A DNA stretch of 64,000 nt, taken from Pseudomonas sp. KNUC1026 (GTDB lineage Bacteria > Pseudomonadota > Gammaproteobacteria > Pseudomonadales > Pseudomonadaceae). How positions within the stretch are numbered: the stretch's first letter is position 1; every line of letters starts with the position of its first letter. The position numbers and the translations under genes are program-made. The notes below the pieces were generated by a model that saw only the letters and a program-made list of their open reading frames with translations, was not told the DNA's origin and did not search any database. Below, piece by piece: positions 1 through 8,102 of this stretch. The stretch lies in the NCBI RefSeq assembly GCF_021650705.1, contig NZ_CP087138.1, positions 4,704,501 to 4,768,500 on the forward strand, written 5' to 3'.

Positions 1-2337
1 TGGCGAATTTACCTTCTTCGGTCACATTAATGTTGATTTCCGGGGTGGAAACATCATTCGGGAAGGTATCGAACACCGCTTCGGCGCTTTCTTTCTTCTG
101 GCTGAGGATTTCCAGCAAGCGTGCGGCGGCATAGATGCCGTCGTCGAAACCGAACCAGCGCTCCTTGAAGAAGATGTGACCGCTCATTTCGCCAGCGAGC
201 AAAGCACCGCTTTCGCGAATTTTTTTCTTGATAAGCGAGTGGCCGGTTTTCCACATCACCGGGCGGCCACCCCAGCCGCTGATCAGCGGGCTCAGGCGGC
301 GGCTGCATTTGACGTCGAAGATCACGTCCGCGCCCGGGTTGCGCGAGAGCACGTCCTGCGCCAGCAGCATCAGGAAGCGATCAGGGAACACCACGTTGCC
401 TTTGTTGGTGATAACGCCAACACGGTCGGCGTCGCCATCGAAGGCCAGGCCCAGGTCAGCGCCAGTTTCGTTGACCTTGGCGATCAGGTCTTCGAGGTTT
501 TCAAGCTTGCCCGGGTCGGGGTGGTGGTTCGGGAAGTTGCCGTCCACTTCGCTGAACAGCGGAATCACTTCGCAGCCCAGTGCTTCGATCAACTGGGGCG
601 CGATCACGCCGCCTACGCCGTTGCCGCAGTCCACGACTACCTTGAGCTTGCGCGCCAGGGCAATGTCCTTGCGGATGTAGGCTTCGTATTGCGACAGGAT
701 GTCGACCTTCTCGACGCTGCCCTGGCCGCTGGCCAGGTCGTTGTCGCGAATACGGTGGTACAGCTTCTGGATCTGCTCGTTGGCGAGTGTGTCGCCGGCG
801 ATGATGATCTTGAAGCCGTTGTAGTTCGACGGGTTGTGGCTGCCGGTGAGCATCACGCCCGACTTGCCCTTGAGCACGTTGGCGGCGAAGTACAGTGCAC
901 CGGTTGGCACCAGGCCTACGTCGCTTACGTGGCAGCCGGCATCGGCCAGGCCCTGGATCAGTTGCGCGACCAGCTCTGGCCCGGACAGGCGGCCATCGCG
1001 GCCCACCGCCACGTTGGGCTCACCCTCGGAAATGCTCTGCGAGCCGATGGCCCGGCCGATCCAGTACGCGGTTTCGGCAGTCAGCGTATCGCCAACGATG
1101 CCGCGGATGTCATAGGCGCGGAAATGCTGGCCGGCAGTGTAGGGGCGGCGTTTGCAATGCTGTTCATAGCGGGAGGGTGCTCCATTCGCAGGGGGTCCTG
1201 ATCGTCGAGAATATCGACGTCGAGAATTTCAGAGTCCTTGAGCGACGGGGTTATCCAGCTGGGAGCCGGTGCGCCCTGGGCATCGCTGCCCGTGTCGCGG
1301 GTGCTGCCCGCTTTGGCGGCGGGGCTGCCCTGGTGTTCACGAACGGAGAAGCGAGCGAGGCTCGCGGCCAGGCCGTTCAGCTCTGCCAGGCGCAGACTGA
1401 ACGCTTTGACGGCTTTACCGCCGGATAGTTCTCGGATGAGTTGAGCCAATTGTCGGGCATCTTCGCGCATCAGCCCGCGCAGCTTGCCCACCGCCAGCGA
1501 GGCGCCCAGCCAGAAGGCGCAGAGTGCCACCAGGGCCGCCACGGCCATCAACACCCAGCTCAGCCAGGGCAGTGGTGCATCGAATGCGTTCCCGGCAGTG
1601 AAGCGTGCGCTCCAGTTTGCATTGCCCAGTTCATATTGGCTGACCGGGCCATCTGCAGCGTCGCCTCGCTGCAGCAGCGTCACCGGTGCTGCATCGGCGA
1701 AGCGTTGCTGCACCTGGAACTGCCCGGCATCGGCTGCCAAGGGCGGCAAGGCGCGGGCCAGGCGCTGCATGTCGAACACCAGCAGCAGGCTGCCGACGAC
1801 TCGCTCACTGCTGCGCACCGGCGCGGCGCCATAAACGAGCCAGCGCTGGCCCACTTGCCGCGCTTCCAGCGGTTGCGGGCCGCTTTCGGCGCGGCGCATC
1901 AGGTCGAGCGTCGCATAGGTGACGGGCGCTGCGCGGGTATCATCGGGCACGCCCTGGCCGCTGGGCGTGAGGATGGCGTCGATTACGCCGTCGCGAAAGC
2001 GCAGGGCGGTTTCAGCGTTTCGCAGGCGGGCGCTGTCGCCGCTTTGCAGTACCGCCGCCAGTGCCGGGTCGGCGGCCGCAGCCTGGGTGTCCGCGACCAA
2101 TTGAGCCAGCGCCTGGCGTACGCTGCTGGCCTGCGCATTGCCGAAACTCTGTGCCAGTTGCCAGCGCCATGCTTGCTGCGATGGGCCTGGAAGGCCCACC
2201 CACACCAGTACCGCAGCGATCAACACGCCCAGTACGGCGGTGATCAGGGCCGGGCGCATGAGCGACGCCAGGCTGTCGGCAGGCTCGACGCCGGCCGATG
2301 GGGCTTGCTTTACGGCTTTACGTGCGATGCCTTTCAC
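1..2337 (-). CDS. algC: Phosphomannomutase/phosphoglucomutase AlgC, long form, cut by window edge, one frameshift
   Basis: AlgC interconverts mannose-6-P/mannose-1-P and glucose-6-P/glucose-1-P for alginate, LPS and rhamnolipid precursors. The mutase part, read leftward from about 1167, begins MNSIANAAPTLPASI and ends inside the last domain (GFDDGIYAARRLLEILSQ) at the window edge. Before it, about 390 codons stay open in the same frame from 2337. They carry a membrane segment at residues 29-48, a roughly 200-residue extracytoplasmic-looking region and a second membrane segment near 255-285, so a long membrane-tethered AlgC is plausible. The frame breaks at 1121-1124: the A-run there has three bases where four would restore the conserved FRAYDIRG motif. 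This looks like a homopolymer error. The alternative is that the short mutase starts at 1167 and the upstream part is a separate membrane protein. dut lies 40 bp upstream on the same strand. Confidence 0.85.
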
Positions 2338-2376
2338 AGAGCGCCTCCGCGAGGATCTACCTGAAAAAAACGCGAC

Positions 2377-2832
2377 TCAATGAGTGCCGGTATGGCCGAA
2401 CCCGCCGCTGCCGCGCTGGCTTTCGTCGAATGCTTCCACCAGCTCGAAGCGTGCCTGCACCACCGGCACCAGCACCAGCTGCGCGATGCGCTCGCCTACA
2501 GGGATGGTGAAAGCGCTCTGCCCACGGTTCCAGCAAGAGACCATCAGCTCGCCCTGGTAATCCGAGTCGATCAGCCCTACCAGGTTACCCAGCACGATAC
2601 CGTGCTCGTGGCCCAGCCCCGAGCGCGGCAACACCAGCGCGGCCAGGCTCGGGTCGGCAATGTAGATGGAGAGGCCGGTGGGGATCAGCAGGGTCTGGCC
2701 GGGTTCCAGGGTTGTGCTCTGCTGGAGCATGGCGCGCAGGTCGAGGCCGGCGGAGCCGGTCGTGGCGTAGGCGGGCAGCGGGAATTCGCTGCCCAGGCGT
2801 GGGTCGAGGATCTTGGCTTGCAGTGCGTGCAT
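2377..2832 (-). CDS. dut: dUTP diphosphatase
   Basis: This protein hydrolyses dUTP to dUMP and pyrophosphate, keeping uracil out of DNA and supplying dTMP synthesis. It has 151 residues, the usual length for the trimeric family. The conserved motifs are visible in order: AGLDLRA near residue 29, PRSGLGHEHGI near 69, GLIDSDYQGEL near 86, and the glycine-rich C-terminal arm RGSGGFGHTGTH. It sits between coaBC upstream and algC downstream on the same strand, the standard Pseudomonas order. The upstream coaBC frame runs on through it (see that entry). The start is the ATG at 2830-2832, immediately before the conserved N-terminus. Confidence 0.97.
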   Translation of the reverse strand: MHALQAKILDPRLGSEFPLPAYATTGSAGLDLRAMLQQSTTLEPGQTLLIPTGLSIYIADPSLAALVLPRSGLGHEHGIVLGNLVGLIDSDYQGELMVSCWNRGQSAFTIPVGERIAQLVLVPVVQARFELVEAFDESQRGSGGFGHTGTH

Positions 2833-4048
2833 GTTCTGAAGAGGCCTGGGAGGTTCGTTCGGCGATCAGCGCCACCAGCTGGCGGGCGATCTTGCCCTTG
2901 CTGGTCTGCGCCAACACATGGGTGTGCAGGGCACGGTCTATGACGCTGCAGGCGTTTTCTTCGCTGTTGAAGCCGATGCTCGGATTGGCGACGTCATTGG
3001 CCACGATCAGGTCGAGGTTCTTGTCCTTGAGCTTTCGCGCCGCGTAGTCGAGCAGGTGTTCGGTCTCGGCTGCGAAGCCGACGCTGAACGGGCGGTCCGT
3101 GCGCCCGGCGATGGTCGCCAGGATGTCCGGATTGCGCACCATCTGCAGGAGCATGCCGTCACCGGTGGTGGGGTCTTTCTTGAGCTTGTGCGGCGCTACC
3201 ACTTCGGGGCGATAGTCGGCCACGGCTGCGGAGGCGATGAAAACGTCGCAGGGCATTGCCGCTTCACAGGCCGCGAGCATGTCGCGGGCGCTGACTACAT
3301 CGATACGCTGCACACGATCCGGGGTGGGAAGGTGGACGGGGCCGGTGACCAACGTCACCCGCGCGCCAGCTTCTGCCGCAGCCTCGGCGAGGGCAAAGCC
3401 CATCTTGCCGGAGCTGTGGTTGGTGATGTAGCGCACCGGGTCGATGTTTTCCTGAGTCGGGCCGGCGGTGATCAGCACGTGCTTGCCGGTGAGTGCCAGG
3501 TGCTGGAAGCAGTCGGCTGCGCACAGCGCAAGCTCGGTGGGTTCGAGCATCCGGCCCAGGCCCACGTCGCCGCACGCCTGGCTGCCGGCTGCGGGGCCGA
3601 ATACCTTCATGCCACGCCCTGCCAGCCTTTCGAGGTTCTCCTGTGTGGCCTGGTCGCGCCACATGGCCTGGTTCATGGCCGGAGCCAGTGCCACCGTTGC
3701 GTCGGTGGCCAGCACCAGGGTGGTCAGCAGGTCGTTGGCCAGGCCCTGTGCCAGGCGTGCGATCAGGTCGGCAGTGGCCGGGGCGATCAGCACCAGGTCT
3801 GCCCAGCGGGCCAGCTCGATATGGCCCATGGCGGCTTCGGCCGCCGGGTCGAGCAGGTCCAGGTGTACGGGGTGGCCGGACAGCGCTTGCAGAGTGAGCG
3901 GCGTGATGAACTCGCTGCCGCCGCGGGTCATCACCACGCGCACTTCGGCGCCGTGCTCCAGAAGGCGCCGTACCAGCTCTGCGCTCTTGTAGGCGGCAAT
4001 GCCGCCGCCAACGCCGAGTACGATGCGTTTTCGATACAGCCGCTGCAT
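2585..4048 (-). CDS. coaBC: Bifunctional phosphopantothenoylcysteine decarboxylase/synthetase, with run-on C-terminus
   Basis: CoaBC joins cysteine to 4'-phosphopantothenate and decarboxylates the product, two steps of coenzyme A synthesis. The N-terminal flavoprotein half shows the conserved His in GHIELARWADL, APAMNQAMW and the reactive Cys in GSQACGDVGLGRM. The synthetase half begins at LITAGPTQENIDPVRYITN. The ATG at 4046-4048 opens the conserved MQRLYRKRIVLGVGGG; a longer in-frame start at 4204 adds 52 unrelated residues and was rejected. The family normally ends within a few residues of QLVALIAER (about 2860). Here no stop occurs and the frame continues about 90 codons into dut with arginine- and proline-rich sequence that looks like out-of-frame reading. 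A lost stop codon or an indel just before dut is the likely cause, and the true protein is probably about 400 residues. Confidence 0.9.
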   Translation of the reverse strand: MQRLYRKRIVLGVGGGIAAYKSAELVRRLLEHGAEVRVVMTRGGSEFITPLTLQALSGHPVHLDLLDPAAEAAMGHIELARWADLVLIAPATADLIARLAQGLANDLLTTLVLATDATVALAPAMNQAMWRDQATQENLERLAGRGMKVFGPAAGSQACGDVGLGRMLEPTELALCAADCFQHLALTGKHVLITAGPTQENIDPVRYITNHSSGKMGFALAEAAAEAGARVTLVTGPVHLPTPDRVQRIDVVSARDMLAACEAAMPCDVFIASAAVADYRPEVVAPHKLKKDPTTGDGMLLQMVRNPDILATIAGRTDRPFSVGFAAETEHLLDYAARKLKDKNLDLIVANDVANPSIGFNSEENACSVIDRALHTHVLAQTSKGKIARQLVALIAERTSQASSEHARTASQDPRPTPGQRIPAARLRHDRLRRPRPARHAPAEHNPGTRPDPADPHRPLHLHCRPEPGRAGVAALGAGPRARYRAG

Positions 4049-4167
4049 AGGCCTGCCTTGGTTTTGGAGGAGAGGCACGCGGCGCCGGGCGCCGCGTAAA
4101 AACCGGGCTAAGATACCACAGCGCCGTTGACGGAACAGCGGCCAGCCCAGTGAGCAAGGAGCGACCA

Positions 4168-4842
4168 ATGAGCATACGTGACTGGCCCGCGCAGGAGCGG
4201 CCAAGGGAAAAACTGCTGGCCCAGGGTGCGGCGAGCCTTTCGGACGCCGAGCTGCTGGCGATCTTCCTGCGCACAGGCCTGCCGGGGCGCAGCGCGGTAG
4301 ACCTTGCGCGTGACGTGCTGCTGCACTTCGGCGGCTTGCGTAGGCTGCTCGAAGCCGACATCACAAGCTTTTGCGCCATGCCTGGACTGGGCAGCGCCAA
4401 GTACGCGCAGTTGCAGGCCGTGCTGGAAATGGCCAGGCGGCATCTGGCGACTACCTTGTCACGCAGCGGCGCGCTGGAAAGCCCCGGCGCGGTGCGGGAC
4501 TACCTCAAGGCCACATTGCGCCATGAGCCCCATGAAATCTTCGCCTGCCTGTTCCTGGATGCACGGCATCGGGTGCTTGCCTACGAGGCGTTGTTCCACG
4601 GCTCTATAGACAGCGCCAGTGTCTATCCTCGGCAGGTCGTGAAGCGCGCACTCGCTCACAATGCGGCCGCCTTGATTCTGTGCCACAACCATCCTTCGGG
4701 CGTCGCCGAGCCCAGCCAGGCCGATGTCACCCTCACGCACCGCATTCGCGATGCGCTGGGGCTGGTCGATGTGCGTGTGCTCGATCACTTCATCGTTGGC
4801 GACGGCGAGCCTCTGTCGATGCTCGCCAAGGGGCTCATGTAG
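4168..4842 (+). CDS. radC: RadC family JAMM-domain protein
   Basis: RadC-family proteins have an N-terminal helix-hairpin-helix-like region (here around FCAMPGLGSAKYAQLQ) and a C-terminal JAB/MPN metal-binding domain. The JAMM signature HNHPSGVAEPSQAD is complete, so the metal site looks intact. The biochemical role is unsettled despite the historical DNA-repair name. The protein has 224 residues, typical for the family. An in-frame GTG at 4150 exists, but AAGGAG at 4157-4162 is placed for the ATG at 4168. It is divergent from coaBC with about 120 bp between the two starts. Confidence 0.93.
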   Translation: MSIRDWPAQERPREKLLAQGAASLSDAELLAIFLRTGLPGRSAVDLARDVLLHFGGLRRLLEADITSFCAMPGLGSAKYAQLQAVLEMARRHLATTLSRSGALESPGAVRDYLKATLRHEPHEIFACLFLDARHRVLAYEALFHGSIDSASVYPRQVVKRALAHNAAALILCHNHPSGVAEPSQADVTLTHRIRDALGLVDVRVLDHFIVGDGEPLSMLAKGLM

Positions 4843-4851
4843 CGAGCCGGG

Positions 4852-6438
4852 TCACTCAGCCTGCACCGGCGCGAAATACTGCCGGCCGAACGGGCTGGGC
4901 ACGTAACCCTCCACGTTCTTGCGCTCCAGCACTGTCACGGTCGGGTGCGCCAAGGGCACCCAGAGGGCCTGGTCGGCGATCAGCGCCTGAGCCTTCTGGT
5001 ACAGCGCCGAGCGCTTGGCCTGGTCGGTGCCGGCCTTGCCCTGGCTGATCAGCTTGTCCAGCTCCGGGTTGCAGTAGCGGGCGAAGTTGGTCCCGGACTG
5101 CACGGCCGCACAGCTGAACTGCGGGCTGAGGAAGTTATCCGGGTCGCCGTTGTCACCTGACCAACCCATGAACAGCAAGTCGTGCTCGCCGGCCTTGCCA
5201 CGGCGAATCAACTCGCCCCACTCCAGTACGCGGATTTCGGCTTTGATACCGATTTTGGCCAGGTCCGCCTGCAGCATCTGGGCACCCAGGCCCGGGTTGG
5301 GGTTGAGCAGGCTGCCGGTAGGGCGCGTCCAGATCGTGGTGTTGAAACCGTCCTTGAGGCCGGCCTTGGCGAGCAGGGCGCGGGCCTTGTCGGGCGCGTA
5401 GTCGTAATGCGTGGCGCTCTTGGCGTAGCTCCAGGTGGTAGGCGGGTAGATACCGTCAGCGGTGTCGGCGGTACCTTCGAATACGGCCTTGAGATAGCTG
5501 GCCTTGTCGAATGCCAGGTTGATGGCCTGGCGTACCTCGGGCTTGTCCAGCGGCGGGTGCTGAGTATTCAACGCTACGAAAGCCGTCATGAAGGCCGGCG
5601 TCTTGACCGCCTTCAGGTTGCTGTCCTCGCCGGCAGCGACGATGTCCTGCGGCTTGGGCGACAGCGCAATCTGGCATTCACCCGCCTTGAGCCGTTGCAG
5701 CCGCACGGTGGGGTCTGTGGTGATGGCGAAAATCAGCGGGTCCGACGCGGGCTTGCCGGCGAAGTAGTCGGGGTTGGCCTTGTAGCGAATCACTGCATCT
5801 TTCCGATACCGGCCGAACACGAATGGGCCGGTGCCGATGGGTTGGGTGTTGAGCTTCTCTGGCGTGCCGGCCTTGAGCAGCTGTGCCTGGTACTCGGCCG
5901 AGTAGATAGATGCGAAGCCCATGCTCAACGTCGCCAGGAAAGTGGCATCCGGATGGTCGAGGGTGAAGCGCACGGTCATAGGGTCTGGCGCGTCTATCTT
6001 CTTGATCAGCGCGGGCAACTGCATCGACTGCGCATGCGGGTACCCGCTCTGGGCGACCTTGTGCCACGGGTTGGCAGGGTCGAGCATACGCTGGAAGCTC
6101 TGCAGCACGTCGCTGGCGTTCAACGCTCGCGTAGGCTTGAAGTACGCGGTGGTGTGGAATTTCACGCCCGGGTGCAGCTTGAAGGTGTATTCCAGGCCAT
6201 CGGCTGAAACCACCCAGCTGTCGGCCAGGCTCGGCACCACCTTGCCGGCCTGGGCATCGAACTCCACCAGGCGGTTCATCAGCACGTCGGCCGAAGCGTT
6301 GGTGGTCGTCAGGGAGTTGTACTGCACCACATCGAAGCCTTCAGGGCTTGCCTCGGTGCATACGCTCAGGGGCTTTGCCTGGGCGGCAAAGGGGAGAATG
6401 AACGAGGCCAGCAGCAGCGGCTTGATCGCGAGACGCAT
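4852..6438 (-). CDS. Family 5 extracellular solute-binding protein (peptide-type ABC transporter)
   Basis: This is a periplasmic binding protein of the DppA/OppA class, 528 residues. It has a Sec signal peptide, MRLAIKPLLLASFILPFAAQA, followed by a single conserved Cys at SVCTEA as in dipeptide-binding relatives. The body carries the family 5 features: LADSWVVSADGLEYTFKLHPGVKFH, and PIGTGPFVFGRY near the middle. The ATG at 6438 has AAGGAA about eight bases upstream; a TTG 18 bases earlier is less likely. No permease or ATPase genes lie beside it, so it presumably feeds a transporter encoded elsewhere. Substrate is inferred only at class level: di- or oligopeptides. Confidence 0.88.
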   Translation of the reverse strand: MRLAIKPLLLASFILPFAAQAKPLSVCTEASPEGFDVVQYNSLTTTNASADVLMNRLVEFDAQAGKVVPSLADSWVVSADGLEYTFKLHPGVKFHTTAYFKPTRALNASDVLQSFQRMLDPANPWHKVAQSGYPHAQSMQLPALIKKIDAPDPMTVRFTLDHPDATFLATLSMGFASIYSAEYQAQLLKAGTPEKLNTQPIGTGPFVFGRYRKDAVIRYKANPDYFAGKPASDPLIFAITTDPTVRLQRLKAGECQIALSPKPQDIVAAGEDSNLKAVKTPAFMTAFVALNTQHPPLDKPEVRQAINLAFDKASYLKAVFEGTADTADGIYPPTTWSYAKSATHYDYAPDKARALLAKAGLKDGFNTTIWTRPTGSLLNPNPGLGAQMLQADLAKIGIKAEIRVLEWGELIRRGKAGEHDLLFMGWSGDNGDPDNFLSPQFSCAAVQSGTNFARYCNPELDKLISQGKAGTDQAKRSALYQKAQALIADQALWVPLAHPTVTVLERKNVEGYVPSPFGRQYFAPVQAE

Positions 6439-6629
6439 GGGTCGGTTCCTTGGCAATGAGATGAACGGCCATCTGCCGGTGCAGTCTGGAAAAGGCTCTA
6501 CCCTAGAACCGGTGGCGCCGGGCTGTCACGAAAACTTTATGTGCAAGCCACGACGAGCGGTCATCTTTACGCAGCGCCCATGGGCATGGACCGCGCGAGC
6601 CTTGAGTAAGTTTTCGATGATAGGCGCAG

Positions 6630-6658
6630 TTGTTGTACGCCTTGCTTTCTGATATAAA
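6630..6658 (+). promoter_or_regulatory. Likely sigma70 promoter of rpmB-rpmG
   Basis: TTGTTG at 6630-6635 and TATAAA at 6653-6658 are separated by 17 bp, a near-consensus sigma70 arrangement in otherwise GC-rich DNA. It points toward rpmB and predicts a start near 6665. Confidence 0.6.
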
Positions 6659-6664
6659 GCAGCG

Positions 6665-6802
6665 CTCTTTTCCGGGGTCATGGCGTTCGCACAGGTGGCG
6701 GACCCTCTTAAGAGCCCCGGATTACGGCGCCTTGGCGCCAATGACTAGAGATTAAGCGGCCAACCCATGCCGGGTTGGGCATGTGGTTTAGAGGGCTGAG
6801 GC
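6665..6802 (+). promoter_or_regulatory. Structured 5' leader of rpmB
   Basis: About 140 nt separate the predicted transcription start from the rpmB ATG. The stretch contains GGCGCC-TT-GGCGCC around 6728-6741 and a 7-bp stem CCAACCC/GGGTTGG at 6760-6778. The second hairpin lies about 25 nt before the start codon. A leader this long and structured is compatible with autoregulation of a ribosomal operon, but I do not recognise a described leader family. Between 6439 and 6630 I see nothing beyond spacer sequence. Confidence 0.35.
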
Positions 6803-7039
6803 ATGTCGAGAGTCTGTCAAGTTACCGGTAAGGGTCCGGTAACCGGGAACAACATTTCCCACGCAAACAACAAAACCCGTCGTCGTTTCCTGCCGAACCT
6901 GCAGCATCACCGCTTCTGGGTCGAGTCCGAGAAGCGTTTCGTGCGTCTGCGCGTTTCCGCAAAAGGCATGCGCATCATCGACAAGCGCGGCATCGAAGCC
7001 GTTCTGGTTGACCTGCGTCGCGCTGGTCAGAAGGTTTAA
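6803..7039 (+). CDS. rpmB: 50S ribosomal protein L28
   Basis: L28 is a small basic protein of the large ribosomal subunit. All 78 residues match the bacterial family: MSRVCQVTGKGPVTGNN at the N-terminus, then HANNKTRRRFLPNLQ and a basic C-terminus ending GQKV. It is the first gene of the rpmB-rpmG pair; rpmG starts 12 bp after its stop with its own ribosome-binding site GGGAGAG. The ATG fits the conserved length exactly. Confidence 0.98.
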   Translation: MSRVCQVTGKGPVTGNNISHANNKTRRRFLPNLQHHRFWVESEKRFVRLRVSAKGMRIIDKRGIEAVLVDLRRAGQKV

Positions 7040-7050
7040 GGGAGAGAATC

Positions 7051-7206
7051 ATGCGTGAATTGATCCGTTTGGTGTCGAGCGCTGGTACTGGCCACTTCTA
7101 CACCACCGACAAGAACAAGCGTACTACCCCCGACAAGATCGAAATCAAGAAGTACGATCCGGTCGTTCGTAAGCACGTGATCTACAAGGAAGCCAAGATC
7201 AAGTAA
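7051..7206 (+). CDS. rpmG: 50S ribosomal protein L33
   Basis: This 51-residue protein begins MRELIRLVSSAGTGHFYTT and ends KEAKIK, the standard L33 of gammaproteobacteria. It has no cysteines, so it is the zinc-independent form of L33. It is preceded by GGGAGAG nine bases before the ATG and forms an operon with rpmB. A strong intrinsic terminator follows 17 bp after the stop. Confidence 0.98.
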   Translation: MRELIRLVSSAGTGHFYTTDKNKRTTPDKIEIKKYDPVVRKHVIYKEAKIK

Positions 7207-7223
7207 TGGTCTTGCTCTCCAAG

Positions 7224-7251
7224 AAAAAACCGCTCTCAGGAGCGGTTTTTT
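7224..7251 (+). terminator. Intrinsic terminator of rpmB-rpmG
   Basis: CCGCTC (7230-7235), a TCAG loop and GAGCGG (7240-7245) form a 6-bp stem followed by six T. The A-run before the stem may also let it work for the opposite-strand gene that ends at 7268. Confidence 0.92.
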
Positions 7252-7267
7252 CGTTTCTGGCAGGGCC

Positions 7268-7471
7268 TCAGGCGAAAACGAACCCCAGGATCCTGCCTTC
7301 ATCATCAGCCTGCACGTGAATGCGCTGCGGGTCGAATTCCATGGTGCTGATCTCATTGGGGCCAACCACGCGCATCCGGCCAGTCAAAGCGGTAACGGTC
7401 GCTTTGGTGTGCGTTGTATAGACAGTACCCACCAGGTGAGCCAGCGTTGTGCGAACAGCGTCGTTGTTCAT
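7268..7471 (-). CDS. Small protein resembling the I78 peptidase inhibitor family
   Basis: This is a 67-residue protein beginning MNNDAVRTTLAHLVG. Its second half, GRMRVVGPNEISTMEFDP followed by QRIHVQADDEGRI, has the spacing typical of I78 (elastase-inhibitor-like) proteins, where an Arg-Val-(Val)-Pro/Gly turn precedes a Thr-Met-Asp/Glu strand and a D-x-x-G-x-I strand. It has no signal peptide, so a cytoplasmic role is possible. The ATG at 7471 is supported by AAGGAGG six bases upstream; in-frame upstream starts lack this. Family assignment is by pattern only. Confidence 0.6.
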   Translation of the reverse strand: MNNDAVRTTLAHLVGTVYTTHTKATVTALTGRMRVVGPNEISTMEFDPQRIHVQADDEGRILGFVFA

Positions 7472-7557
7472 GTGAACCTCCTTGTGCATGAATGCCCCGC
7501 CGCCATGGGCCAGGCGAGGCCGAATGCTCAAGGCTGCGGCCAGCTCGCGAGGAAGAC

Positions 7558-7923
7558 TTATTGCTCGTGAGCCTCGAACAGCACGTACACCTTGCGGCAG
7601 GCTTCCAGCACTTCCCAGCTGCCACGAAACCCCGCCGGGATCACGAAGCGGTCACCCGCCCGTACCGTGCGCGCATTGCCGTCGATATCGCGGATCACCG
7701 ATACGCCATGGGTAATCTCGCAGTATTCATGCTCGGTGTAATTGACCAGCCATTTGCCGCATTCGCCTTCCCATACGCCGGCATGAAATTGCGCACATGG
7801 GCTGGAATAGTGGTTGCAGACCGCCTGCGTGGGCTGCCCGGAAAGCACTTTCTCCGGTGTCGGGCTGTAGCGCTCGGCGGGCGTCGTAGCACTGGCGAAA
7901 TCGACGATGGCATCGATGTGCAT
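7558..7923 (-). CDS. Cupin-domain protein (DUF861/Cupin_3 type)
   Basis: The protein has 121 residues and a single cupin fold. The first strand motif is GVWEGECGKWLVNYTEHEYCEITHG and the second is AGDRFVIPAGFRGSWEV, characteristic of the (S)-ureidoglycine aminohydrolase-like Cupin_3 group. Relatives often sit next to amine or aldehyde catabolic genes. Here it is divergent from an aldehyde dehydrogenase, with 179 bp between the two starts. The ATG at 7923 has GGAG eight bases upstream; a TTG two codons earlier is too close to it. The enzymatic role, if any, is unknown. Confidence 0.75.
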   Translation of the reverse strand: MHIDAIVDFASATTPAERYSPTPEKVLSGQPTQAVCNHYSSPCAQFHAGVWEGECGKWLVNYTEHEYCEITHGVSVIRDIDGNARTVRAGDRFVIPAGFRGSWEVLEACRKVYVLFEAHEQ

Positions 7924-8102
7924 GGTCAAGGCTCCGTGGGTGTTTAATAAAAAATACGGTTTTGCAAGAATCTAAGCGAGCTGTCAAAAATATTCAAAAT
8001 CATCATGGCCGTCCACGAGGGCGATCGTCTAAGCTGTGTCAGCCTCTTTTATTCGCCGCTGGCCCATCAGGCGGGCGGCGCCCTCATCACAGGAGACCTC
8101 CA

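Noticed and set aside
176..1201. Long plus-strand open frame opposite algC
   Set aside because: It is a shadow of the high-GC algC gene: low-complexity His/Val/Ala-rich translation with no recognisable domain.
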